Positions 1-6,794 of a stretch of DNA of 13,486 nt are shown in pieces. The DNA is from Gemmatimonadota bacterium. GTDB taxonomy: Bacteria; Gemmatimonadota; Gemmatimonadetes; Gemmatimonadales; Gemmatimonadaceae. The stretch spans positions 1 through 13,486 of the forward strand of contig JAQBQC010000169.1 of NCBI GenBank assembly GCA_028287205.1. The letters are read 5' to 3'. The notes under the pieces were generated by a model, which saw only the letters and a program-made list of their open reading frames with translations, did no database searches and was not told the origin of the DNA. Every line of letters begins with the position of its first letter. Within the stretch, counting starts at the first letter, position 1. The position numbers were made by a program, and so were the translations under genes.

Positions 1-411
1 GAGGACCTCCGCGTATTTCACCGTCTCCGAAGCGCCGCCCATCTTGAAGCTGGCCGTCCCGACCATGTAGGCCAGGTCGCCGACACCGTACGCTGTGGTC
101 GGGGTGAGCACGAAGTCGCTCGCGCCACCGGCGATGAGGCCCGCGATCACCGGATGTGCAGCCGCCTTGTCCAGAATTGGGGAATCGGGGGGCATCACCT
201 TGGCGTCGGCGGCGTAGATCGCAAACACCGCCGCCGTATCCTTCGCATTCATGCCCGATGCAAATGCGGCGTCGACCGACTTCACGGAATCGAGCGCCGC
301 TTCCGACAGAGTCGCGGGAGTTCCGGAATCCGCAGCGGCAGCAGGCGTCTCGGACTTGGACGTGCAAGCAACGGCAAGAAGGCCGAGCCCGAGGAGGGAT
401 GCCAGGCGCAT
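1..411 (-). CDS. NTF2-like (SnoaL/DUF4440-type) lipoprotein, C-terminus cut by window edge
   Basis: Read on the minus strand from ATG at 411, the frame stays open for 137 codons to the window edge, so the C-terminus is missing. The protein begins MRLASLLGLGLLAVAC, a short signal peptide ending in a lipobox with Cys16 as the predicted lipidation site. A Ser/Thr/Ala-rich linker follows to about residue 38. From about residue 40 the sequence looks like an NTF2-like fold: a helix around VDAAFASGMNAKD, then AAVFAIYAADAKVMPPDSP, then the strand-like stretch SDFVLTPTTAYGVGDLAYMV. This pattern is typical of SnoaL/DUF4440 proteins, a fold used by many enzymes and binding proteins, so no substrate can be named. 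A GGAG about 8 nt upstream supports the start. The gene diverges from the DUF2911 lipoprotein. I am fairly sure of the gene, less sure of the exact family. Confidence 0.82.
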   Translation of the reverse strand, partial: MRLASLLGLGLLAVACTSKSETPAAAADSGTPATLSEAALDSVKSVDAAFASGMNAKDTAAVFAIYAADAKVMPPDSPILDKAAAHPVIAGLIAGGASDFVLTPTTAYGVGDLAYMVGTASFKMGGASETVKYAEVL

Positions 412-667
412 GAAGACAGCTCCAGTCTTGAGAAGGAGAACGTGGGATCGAGCTGCGGCAAAGCTAACGTGCCGTGTCACCGTGGAACCTACGCGCTGCG
501 AAGCTTCGCGCTAGCGTTCCGCGAGTTGCGCAGGATTGTGTGCGGAACGTGTATGAGCCGCTCCGCGGGGATTGCCGAAGGTTCGGCACCGTGAGAGGAT
601 GGGGCATGACGAAACAGGTACTGCGCGCGCGGCCCGCGTATGCAATTCATCCATCGAGCGAACGACG
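412..667. promoter_or_regulatory. Divergent intergenic region with two dyads
   Basis: These 256 bases separate two divergent lipoprotein genes and must hold both promoters. I could not read a convincing -35/-10 pair in either direction. Two symmetric elements stand out. One is the perfect 12-bp palindrome GCGAAGCTTCGC at 498-509. The other is TGCCGAA-GG-TTCGGCA at 573-588, with 7-bp arms and a 2-nt centre, about 80 bp before the DUF2911 start. The very short centre makes the second more like a protein-binding dyad than an RNA hairpin. Binding is inferred. Confidence 0.4.
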
Positions 668-1852
668 ATGAAGCCACTCGCGCTTGTCTTTCTCGCCCTC
701 GCGGCTTGCCAATCCAGCCACCCCGCCGAGCAGTACGGCTTTGTCGCTCGCCTGGGGAATGACACCGTCTCCATCGAGCGCGTCACGCGTCGCGGCGACG
801 AGATCGTGAGCGACGAAGTCGACCGCTTTCCGCGCGTGCGCCGTCGTCACACCACAATGCGCATGGCGGCCAACGGAACCATCGAGCATCTCGAGATGGA
901 CATTCGTACGCCGAGCGAGCCGTCGAATCAGCGGGAGCGCCACGTGACTGTCGATGTGAGCGCCGACTCGGTGCACATCACCAAGCGCGACTCCGCCGGC
1001 ACGAAGAAGATCGCCTTCGCGACGGGCGGCGCGCTGACCATGCCGCATCTCCCGCAGATGTACAGCCTCACCGACTTGTACTTCGGCGCGGCGCTGAAGC
1101 GCGCCGTCGCCGCGGGAGACAGCGTGGTGTTGCGGCAGTATTACATCGACCGGGAGTTCGATCGATTCCCGCTGCACCATGGCGTCGTGCGATTGCTCGC
1201 CGGCAACAAGTCCGAGCTGCACCACGACTGGCTCGCAGGCTACGGTGACGCGACGTTCGACTCGCTCCATCGCATGCTCACGTATTCAGGAGCGCGATCG
1301 ACGTACAAGGTCGAAGTGCAGCGGCTCACGACGCTGCCGGATGTCGAGGCAATCGGCGAGCGGTTCGCGGCGGCCGAGACGTCCGCCGGCGGCATGAAGC
1401 AGCTGAGTGTGCGCGACACCGCGCGCGCCACCATCGGCGCCGCGACATTCGCCGTCGACTACGGCCGGCCACTCGCGCGCGGGCGCGTGCTGCTCGGCGA
1501 CGTCCTGCCGTTCGACGAAGTGTGGCGCACGGGCGCGAACGCGGCGACGCAGCTCACGACGTCCGCACCGATCATGCTTGCCGGCATACACATGCCTGCC
1601 GGCACCTACACGCTGTGGACCGTGCCGCGCAAGGATGGGCACGCGGACCTGATCGTGAACAAGCAATTCGGACAATGGGGAACGGAATACGATCGGAAGA
1701 TGGACCTCGGCAAGGAGCCTCTGTCGGTCGACACGACGAGCTCGCCGGTGGAGAAGTTCACCGTGTCCATCGTACCGGCGGGCGCGCGAAAGGGCACGCT
1801 GCTCATGGAGTGGGGATCCTTCCGCTGGAGCGCGCCGATCGTCGTCGAATGA
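668..1852 (+). CDS. DUF2911-domain lipoprotein
   Basis: This is a 394-residue protein. The open frame extends upstream to 572, but ATG at 668 is chosen because it directly opens a lipoprotein signal, MKPLALVFLALAAC, with Cys14 as the lipobox cysteine. The ribosome site is weak (GAGCGA about 7 nt upstream). Residues about 20-235 form an N-terminal region that I do not recognise, rich in beta-type segments and charged residues. Residues about 246-394 match the DUF2911 pattern: ATIGAATFAVDYGRPLARGR, then VLPFDEVWRTGANAATQL (about 279-296), then the MPAGTYTLWTVP core (309-320) and a WGTEYD segment. DUF2911 proteins are predicted exported beta-sandwich proteins of unknown function, common in Gemmatimonadota, Acidobacteriota and Bacteroidota. 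The stop lies 10 bp from that of the convergent protease gene. No enzymatic role is claimed. Confidence 0.9.
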   Translation: MKPLALVFLALAACQSSHPAEQYGFVARLGNDTVSIERVTRRGDEIVSDEVDRFPRVRRRHTTMRMAANGTIEHLEMDIRTPSEPSNQRERHVTVDVSADSVHITKRDSAGTKKIAFATGGALTMPHLPQMYSLTDLYFGAALKRAVAAGDSVVLRQYYIDREFDRFPLHHGVVRLLAGNKSELHHDWLAGYGDATFDSLHRMLTYSGARSTYKVEVQRLTTLPDVEAIGERFAAAETSAGGMKQLSVRDTARATIGAATFAVDYGRPLARGRVLLGDVLPFDEVWRTGANAATQLTTSAPIMLAGIHMPAGTYTLWTVPRKDGHADLIVNKQFGQWGTEYDRKMDLGKEPLSVDTTSSPVEKFTVSIVPAGARKGTLLMEWGSFRWSAPIVVE

Positions 1853-1862
1853 GCTGCGACCA

Positions 1863-2864
1863 CTATCGCTCGAACGTCGCGGTCGCGCCGGGATAGTCGA
1901 GCGTCACGCGGAAGTTGCGGAGCACTGATCCGCCAAGCGCGCCGTCCACCGGGCGGTCCATCCACTGCGACATGAACTCGTGAAAGTTCTTGTCCGGGCG
2001 CATGGTGAACCACGCTGGTCCTACAACGTGTCCGCCAACCCGGAGCTCGCGCACTTGAATCATCGGCATGTCGCTCGCGTGGTCTGCATGCTCGATGACG
2101 CGCCAATCTGGGTGCTCGCGACGCCATCGCTCGAACACACTCTGCACGATGAAGCTCGTGCCGCGCTCCCGCGGCGCCCCATCGTCGCGCAGCGTCGCCC
2201 ACGCCGCATCCGTCAGATCGACGGTCGCGCCGGTGTCCAGGAGCAGGTCGAGAGAATCGCCGGCGACTTCCACGCGAACGCGAGGGAAGTGAGTCGTCCG
2301 CTGGCCCGCTGAGTCGAGCTGAAAGCCGAGCGGGACTCGATGCGCGTCGCGAGCATCATGCGTGGTTGCCGTGGCTGGGCTCTCGTCGCGCACGAGCGTC
2401 AGCGTGTGGGCCAGATAGTCGAGGCGCCACACGCGGTTCGCGAACCAGGTGCGCCCGAGCATCCCATCGCCCGCGTCTTTGCTCGACGACTGTGGAGGCA
2501 CGACCATGAGCCGTTCTCCCGTTGGCGAGGCGGCACCGGGGAGCGGGATCCATGCGCCGACGGAGAACGCCGGCAGCTGCGCGAGCTGCACCGAGTCTCC
2601 ATCCTCTCGCACCCACTCGGCGCGCATGCCCGCGCGCTCCAGCGCCTGCGGGTAGAGCATGTTGGCGCCGCCGCCGGTGTCGAGAAAGAGCAGCAGCGTG
2701 TCACCGCGCGCAGTGACGGGCGTGGCGTACGGGCGATCGGCGATGTACCGAGCCGCGAGCGAACGGACCTTGGCGCTTCCGTGCTGCTCCGGTTGAGGTG
2801 CGTTGGTGTGCGAGCGACAGGCCGCGACGATCGTGAGCGCGGTGAGGAGAATGGGCGTACGCAA
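1863..2864 (-). CDS. Exported retropepsin-like aspartic protease lipoprotein with two DTG lobes
   Basis: This is a 333-residue protein starting at TTG (2864). That start is preferred because it opens a proper lipoprotein signal, MRTPILLTALTIVAAC, with Cys16 as the lipidation site. Two catalytic-type motifs are visible: LLLFLDTGGGAN with D62-T63-G64, and LLLDTGATVDL with D210-T211-G212. Each is followed by its own hydrophobic-hydrophobic-Gly (psi-loop) motif: DGMLGRTWF at 133-141, continuing into VWRLDYLAHTLTL, and DGALGGSVLRNF at 307-318, continuing into VTLDYPGATATF. The chain therefore contains two homologous retropepsin-like lobes, which could fold as an intramolecular pseudo-dimer with one active site. 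Bacterial aspartyl protease-like proteins of this type are mostly uncharacterised. The likely location is a membrane-anchored protein facing the periplasm. It lies 86 bp downstream of the LysR gene on the same strand and could be read with it, although no functional link is evident. Confidence 0.88.
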   Translation of the reverse strand: MRTPILLTALTIVAACRSHTNAPQPEQHGSAKVRSLAARYIADRPYATPVTARGDTLLLFLDTGGGANMLYPQALERAGMRAEWVREDGDSVQLAQLPAFSVGAWIPLPGAASPTGERLMVVPPQSSSKDAGDGMLGRTWFANRVWRLDYLAHTLTLVRDESPATATTHDARDAHRVPLGFQLDSAGQRTTHFPRVRVEVAGDSLDLLLDTGATVDLTDAAWATLRDDGAPRERGTSFIVQSVFERWRREHPDWRVIEHADHASDMPMIQVRELRVGGHVVGPAWFTMRPDKNFHEFMSQWMDRPVDGALGGSVLRNFRVTLDYPGATATFER

Positions 2865-2950
2865 TTGATGGCTCTCGTGGTGGGAGTTGGTGCACGGTGG
2901 CGCACTCTCGTGCTCGCGCCCCGTCCGACGATGTTGACTCTATGTCCGCT

Positions 2951-3847
2951 TCAGCGGTTCGCCGCGCAAATATGAAGAACGAGACCCCTCAACCAGCGAT
3001 GCGCCGAATCTGCATCCATTCGCGGGTGCCAGAGCAGTGAGAGCGTGACCTCCGGCGCGGGGAAGGGAAGAGGAAAGCTATGCATTCCCGCGCGCAGCTT
3101 TCCAGTTTGTCGTTCGGGAACGCTGGCGATCAAGTCGGAGGCCCGCGTCAAAGCCAGGGCGGCCGAAAAACTACCGACGATCGTGACGATCTCTCGTTCC
3201 AGTCCGAACGGCTTCAAGGCTTCATCGATCGGCCCCTTCTCGAGCCCTCGGCGCGAGATGCTGATGTGCCTTCCTCTCGAATAACGGGAAGGAGTGATCT
3301 TGCCCCGGCTCAACGCATGGCCCGATCGCACGACGCCGATGAAACGATCCCTGATCATCGCGCGTGCACGAATCTCCGGACCAGTCGTCCTCCCCACCAC
3401 GCCGATCTCCAGATCCACCGTCCCGTCGCGAAGCGACGTGCTCTCCTTGTTTGTTTTCTCCACGAAGCAGAGCCGCACGCCAGGCGCATCATCGCCGACT
3501 CGAGCGATCAGCCGCGGTCCGAAGTTCTCGACAAAGCCATCGCGAGCCCGAAGCGTGAATGTTCGAACGAGCCCATTGAGATCGAGCTTCTCGGCAGGAC
3601 GGAGAACCGCTTCTGCATCCTGAACCAGCAGACTCACTCGCTCGCGGAGCTCGAGCGCTCGAGGTGTGGGAACGAGACCTCGTCCAGCTCTGACCAGGAG
3701 CGGATCCCCCGTGGTCTCCCGCAACCGCGCGAGCGCGCGGCTCATCGCCGACGGGCTAAGTCGCAACCGTTGGGCTGCGCGCGCGACGCTGCCTTCCGCG
3801 AGCAGCACGTCGAGAGTGACGAGCAGGTTGAGATCGGGCTTTGCCAT
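2951..3847 (-). CDS. LysR-family regulator, NodD/LinR-like
   Basis: This is a 298-residue LysR-type transcription factor. Residues about 5-65 are the winged helix-turn-helix: DLNLLVTLDVLLAEGSVARA, then RLRLSPSAMSRALARLRETT, then GDPLLVRAGRGLVPTPRA. This wording is typical of the NodD/LinR/PcpR branch. An effector-binding domain follows (about 90-298), and the end, LLWHPRMDADSAHRWLRGLV, is also characteristic of that branch. The start is forced: an in-frame TGA lies two codons upstream of ATG 3847. No Shine-Dalgarno sequence precedes it, so translation may be leaderless or SD-independent. It diverges from an MFS exporter across 138 bp. By family precedent it probably controls that exporter and its own gene in response to a small, perhaps aromatic, ligand. 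Confidence 0.93.
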   Translation of the reverse strand: MAKPDLNLLVTLDVLLAEGSVARAAQRLRLSPSAMSRALARLRETTGDPLLVRAGRGLVPTPRALELRERVSLLVQDAEAVLRPAEKLDLNGLVRTFTLRARDGFVENFGPRLIARVGDDAPGVRLCFVEKTNKESTSLRDGTVDLEIGVVGRTTGPEIRARAMIRDRFIGVVRSGHALSRGKITPSRYSRGRHISISRRGLEKGPIDEALKPFGLEREIVTIVGSFSAALALTRASDLIASVPERQTGKLRAGMHSFPLPFPAPEVTLSLLWHPRMDADSAHRWLRGLVLHICAANR

Positions 3848-3985
3848 GCATCAATGGTAGCACGGTCAGAGCCTGATATGGCGTCAGACGCACGAATAAC
3901 GTGCAAATGGTGCGCCTTCCGACATGTCAGAAAGAGCTCTACGCTTGTTACAGCTCCAATTCGGGAGTCCCAACAAAGGGAGCTC
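3848..3985. promoter_or_regulatory. LysR/MFS divergent control region with clustered dyads
   Basis: The 138-bp spacer between divergent start codons carries several perfect symmetric elements: GCGTC-A-GACGC at 3881-3891, GCACG-AATAA-CGTGC at 3890-3904 (overlapping the first by two bases), GACATGTC at 3921-3928 and AGAGCTCT at 3933-3940. LysR regulators usually bind interrupted dyads in such divergent spacers, so 3881-3904 is the best operator candidate. No strong sigma70 promoter is visible for the exporter, which would fit an activator-dependent promoter. AGGGAG at 3977-3982 lies only 3 nt before the MFS ATG. The dyads are seen; the binding is inferred. Confidence 0.5.
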
Positions 3986-5476
3986 ATGTCGAAGCCATTC
4001 GGTGCAGGTCGAGACGGGGTAATAGCCGGAAGTGCGAAACGCACACCTTCGGTTCGCTGGGCGCTCGCGAGCCTCTCCCTCTCCATGCTCATGCCTTCGC
4101 TCGATACCAGCATCGCCAATGCTGGCTTGCCGACATTGGCTCAAGCGTTCCCTGCCTCCTTCCAGGCAGTCCAGTGGATCGTCCTCGCGTATCTCCTCGC
4201 CATTACCACGCTGATCGTCAGCGTCGGACGGCTCGGTGACATCGTGGGCCGTCGACGGCTGTTGCTGGTCGGAATCTTTCTGTTCACGGTTGCGTCGCTC
4301 CTGTGCGGGGTCGCGCCCACGCTCTGGCTGCTCATTGCTGCCCGGGCGGCGCAGGGTCTCGGAGCGGCAATCATGTTGGCGCTCACCGTTGCCCTCGTCG
4401 GCGAGACGGTTCCGAAGACGAAGATCGGTAGCGCAATGGGGCTGCTCGGAACGATGTCCGCGATCGGCACGACTCTCGGTCCATCACTCGGCGGCGTGCT
4501 GATCGCCGGACTCGGTTGGCGAACAATTTTCCTCGTCAACGTGCCGCTCGGTCTCCTGAATCTGTTTCTCGCGCATCGCTACCTGCCCGTCGATCATCGT
4601 GCTTCGAAGGCTGAGCGGGTCAGCCTGGACATTATTGGCACGCTGTTGCTTGCGCTGACGCTCGCGGCGTATGCCCTTGCCATGACGATCGGGCGCGGTC
4701 GCTTCGGTCCGCTCAATATGGGTCTGCTGTGCGCCGCCGTCTTTGGAGTCGGCCTCTTTGTGCTCGTCCAGGCGAGAGCCGCATCACCGTTGATCCGATT
4801 GGCGATGTTCCGCAGTTCAGTGCTGAGTTCGAGCCTCGCCATGAGCATGCTCGTTTCCACTGTGATGATGGCGACGCTGGTGGTCGGGCCGTTCTATCTC
4901 TCTCGTGCGCTCGGGCTCCAACCAGCCCTCGTTGGACTCGTCCTGTCGGTCGGTCCGCTTGTCGCTGCGCTGACTTGCGTGCCAGCCGGACGCATTGTGG
5001 ATCACGTTGGCACACACCGGATGACCATCGCTGGACTGAGTGGAATGGCGGCCGGTTCTTTGAGTCTGTCGATGATGTCTGTGAGGTTCGGGACTGCGGG
5101 CTACATCGGCGCGATCGTCACCATCACTGCCGGCTATGCGTTTTTTCAGGCGGCCAACAACACCGCCATCATGACGGACGTGCGCCCGGACCAGCGCGGC
5201 GTCATTTCGGGCATGCTCAGCCTCTCGCGCAATCTCGGGCTCGTCACCGGCGCATCCGTCATGGGCGCTGTGTTTGCGCTCGCATCGGCGACGATCGACA
5301 TCACGACAGCGCTGCCCGACGCTGTTGCCACCGGCATGCGGATCACCTTTGCCGTGGCCGCATCTCTACTCGTGGTCGCCCTCGCGATCGCAATTGGAAG
5401 CCGCGCTCTCTCGCGTCGTGCCAGTGAGAAGCGACTGAATCTTTCTGTCGACGCGCACTGCTCGCTCACGCGATGA
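3986..5476 (+). CDS. MFS transporter, DHA2-like (14-helix drug/H+ antiporter type)
   Basis: This is a 496-residue integral membrane protein, the usual length for DHA2 transporters. The frame runs open far upstream, but that part lies opposite the LysR gene. ATG 3986, preceded by AGGGAG, is the sensible start. After a basic N-terminus, helix 1 contains SMLMPSLDTSIANAGLP (residues 33-49), the LDxTIxNxALP-like motif of this family. Motif A follows helix 2 as GRLGDIVGRRRLL (81-93). Motif C lies in helix 5 as IGTTLGPSLGGVLIAGLGW (160-178). Extra helices near residues 214-233 and 246-262 separate two six-helix halves, giving about 14 segments. Such proteins usually export drugs, biocides or metabolites using the proton gradient; the substrate is not predictable here. 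It is probably controlled by the divergent LysR regulator. The stop lies 20 bp from the stop of the convergent reductase gene. Confidence 0.93.
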   Translation: MSKPFGAGRDGVIAGSAKRTPSVRWALASLSLSMLMPSLDTSIANAGLPTLAQAFPASFQAVQWIVLAYLLAITTLIVSVGRLGDIVGRRRLLLVGIFLFTVASLLCGVAPTLWLLIAARAAQGLGAAIMLALTVALVGETVPKTKIGSAMGLLGTMSAIGTTLGPSLGGVLIAGLGWRTIFLVNVPLGLLNLFLAHRYLPVDHRASKAERVSLDIIGTLLLALTLAAYALAMTIGRGRFGPLNMGLLCAAVFGVGLFVLVQARAASPLIRLAMFRSSVLSSSLAMSMLVSTVMMATLVVGPFYLSRALGLQPALVGLVLSVGPLVAALTCVPAGRIVDHVGTHRMTIAGLSGMAAGSLSLSMMSVRFGTAGYIGAIVTITAGYAFFQAANNTAIMTDVRPDQRGVISGMLSLSRNLGLVTGASVMGAVFALASATIDITTALPDAVATGMRITFAVAASLLVVALAIAIGSRALSRRASEKRLNLSVDAHCSLTR

Positions 5477-5496
5477 TGGCTTGGCCCACTCCGATG

Positions 5497-6114
5497 TCAC
5501 GCCGCAATCGCCTCGGCCAGAGCGGCCGCCTCGCGCGCCCCTTTGAGCGCGCTCCCCCACCAGACGAGCTGGTCGAACATCGCGGTGCGGCTCTCCGCGA
5601 GATACGGATAGTCGTCGAGCGCCTTGCCGTGCAGCATCACTCCAAGGGATGGCTCCAGCCCGATGTGCACCGCGCGCATGACGGGCGCCATCTGCAGCTC
5701 GACGGCGACCATTCGGAGCTGCTCCACCGCGCGCGCGCCGCCCACCCCGCCGTAGCCGACGAAACCGATCGGCTTCTTGTTCCACTCGGTGTACGCAGTG
5801 TCGAGCGCGTTCTTGAGCACCGCCGTCGGCCCATGGTTGTACTCGGCCGCGGTCGCGATGAAGCCATCGAACTCTCTGACCCGGTCGCGCCAGCGCGCGA
5901 CCGCCGGGTTCGAGTAGTCGCCACCGGCCCTCGCCGGCGAAGTAGGCTGGTCGAAGAACGGCAGCGGCCAGTCGCGGAGGTCGAGGATTTCGAGCGTGAA
6001 GTCGGATCGTTCCGCCGCCGCCTCGGCGATCCACCTGGCCGGAACGTCGGCAAAGCGGTTCGGGCGCGTGCTGCCGATGATGAGCGCGAAGTTGAGCGCC
6101 GTGGAGTCCGCCAT
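5497..6114 (-). CDS. NADPH-dependent FMN reductase (flavodoxin-fold oxidoreductase)
   Basis: This is a 205-residue cytoplasmic protein of the NADPH-dependent FMN reductase family. ATG 6114 is chosen over upstream in-frame codons because AGGAG (6120-6124) sits 5 nt before it and the fold begins at once. Residues 8-20, NFALIIGSTRPNR, form the first strand and the phosphate loop that holds the FMN phosphate. Residues 89-105, AAEYNHGPTAVLKNALD, correspond to the family signature usually written PEYN-S-P--LKNA-D, with Ala in place of Pro. Residues 116-128, IGFVGYGGVGGAR, form the next flavin-contacting loop. Members reduce FMN, quinones, azo dyes or chromate with NAD(P)H. The gene diverges from an HxlR regulator with a shared promoter region, which suggests it responds to electrophile or redox stress. 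The natural substrate is unknown. Confidence 0.93.
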   Translation of the reverse strand: MADSTALNFALIIGSTRPNRFADVPARWIAEAAAERSDFTLEILDLRDWPLPFFDQPTSPARAGGDYSNPAVARWRDRVREFDGFIATAAEYNHGPTAVLKNALDTAYTEWNKKPIGFVGYGGVGGARAVEQLRMVAVELQMAPVMRAVHIGLEPSLGVMLHGKALDDYPYLAESRTAMFDQLVWWGSALKGAREAAALAEAIAA

Positions 6115-6119
6115 ACATA

Positions 6120-6168
6120 CTCCTGGTGACTTGGTCACGAATAATGTGTAAGTTCCGTTTAGTAACAA
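6120..6168 (-). promoter_or_regulatory. Reductase promoter with overlapping operator-like repeats and RBS
   Basis: On the minus strand TTGTTA (6168-6163) and CATTAT (6146-6141) form a -35/-10 pair with a 16-nt spacer, each matching four of six sigma70 consensus bases. Between the boxes GTAAG (6148-6152) and GTAAC (6162-6166) on the plus strand repeat with a 14-bp period. Just downstream of the -10, at the expected transcription start, lies the perfect dyad GTGAC-TTG-GTCAC (6126-6138). AGGAG (6124-6120) follows. Occupation of these repeats would block polymerase, which fits repression by the adjacent HxlR protein. The sequence elements are seen; the regulation is inferred. Confidence 0.6.
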
Positions 6169-6241
6169 CCGGCAAGCTACGGACGATGCGCGGCGTGGTG
6201 AAGAACGCACGCGAACGTGCCTCGGTTATCTCGGAGGAACC

Positions 6242-6706
6242 ATGGCAACGAAGGGAACGCGCGCTGGTGTGGGTGCTCTCACGGCGGTGACGCCGGCGCA
6301 TCGCGGAGTCGTTCCGGCTGCGCCAGAGCTCGAGCACACCGAAGCCAACTGCCGCGCGCACGAGATGCTGGCGCGCGTTGGCGACAAGTGGTCGGCCCCT
6401 TTGATTCACGTGCTCGGCTCCGAAGGCACGCTGCGCTTCGGCGAGCTCCTGCGGCGCATCCCCCGCATCAGCCAGCGCATGCTCACAGTCACGCTCCGCG
6501 GCCTGGAACGGGATGGGCTCGTCCGCCGAACCATGTACCCGGAGGTGCCGCCGCGCGTGGAGTACGCTCTCACGCCGCTCGGCGCGACACTCCGCAAGGT
6601 CGTGAAATCACTGATCGACTGGTCGGGCGCCCATCTGCTGGAGGTCGATGCGGCGCGCGCGCGATTCGATCAGCAGGTGCGCGGTTGGGGGTCGACGGAG
6701 CGCTGA
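6242..6706 (+). CDS. HxlR-family winged-helix transcriptional regulator
   Basis: This is a 154-residue regulator with an Ala/Thr-rich N-terminal tail of about 30 residues before the conserved domain. Residues 37-114 match the HxlR (MarR-like winged helix) pattern closely: C37, then MLARVGDKWSAPLIHVL (42-58), the recognition region LRFGELLRRIPRISQRML (64-81), then TLRGLERDGLVRR (84-96) and the wing YPEVPPRVEYALTPLG (99-114). GGAGG at 6233-6237 lies 4 nt before ATG. C37 is the only cysteine. Redox-sensing HxlR members such as YodB and HypR use one cysteine just ahead of the winged helix to sense quinones, diamide or disulfide stress, and often control a reductase next door. A similar thiol switch controlling the divergent FMN reductase is a reasonable inference. 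Confidence 0.93.
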   Translation: MATKGTRAGVGALTAVTPAHRGVVPAAPELEHTEANCRAHEMLARVGDKWSAPLIHVLGSEGTLRFGELLRRIPRISQRMLTVTLRGLERDGLVRRTMYPEVPPRVEYALTPLGATLRKVVKSLIDWSGAHLLEVDAARARFDQQVRGWGSTER

Positions 6707-6794
6707 GTCGACGTTCGGTGGCGCGGCGCTAGAGAGAGATCGCAGGGCGCGAAGAGTACACGCGTAGCCTGCCGGGTAGTCGTTTGCGTTGTTT
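6707..6794. other. Convergent intergenic gap, nothing recognised
   Basis: These 88 bases lie between the stops of the HxlR gene and the DUF5519 gene. They are GC-rich, with a short run of alternating purines near 6731-6740 and a T-rich stretch near 6782-6795. I could not find a hairpin followed by a T tract on either strand, so I do not call a terminator. Confidence 0.4.

Noticed and set aside
154..594. Open frame on the plus strand near the window start
   Set aside because: It is antisense to the NTF2-like lipoprotein and composed of Arg/Gly-rich low-information sequence.
3080..3985. 302-codon N-terminal extension of the MFS frame
   Set aside because: It runs antisense through the LysR gene, is hydrophilic and domain-free, and ATG 3986 with AGGGAG fits the family length.
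2951..5476. Recent horizontal transfer of the LysR/MFS pair
   Set aside because: Hand-counted 60-base lines of the MFS gene (58-65% GC) are below one kinase line (78%) but equal to a line in the DUF2911 gene (65%); no mobile-element remnants or flanking repeats were seen.
5366..6409. 347-codon minus-strand frame covering the reductase and the reductase/HxlR spacer
   Set aside because: It lies in another frame over the reductase, MFS end and HxlR start; its product has no recognisable motifs.
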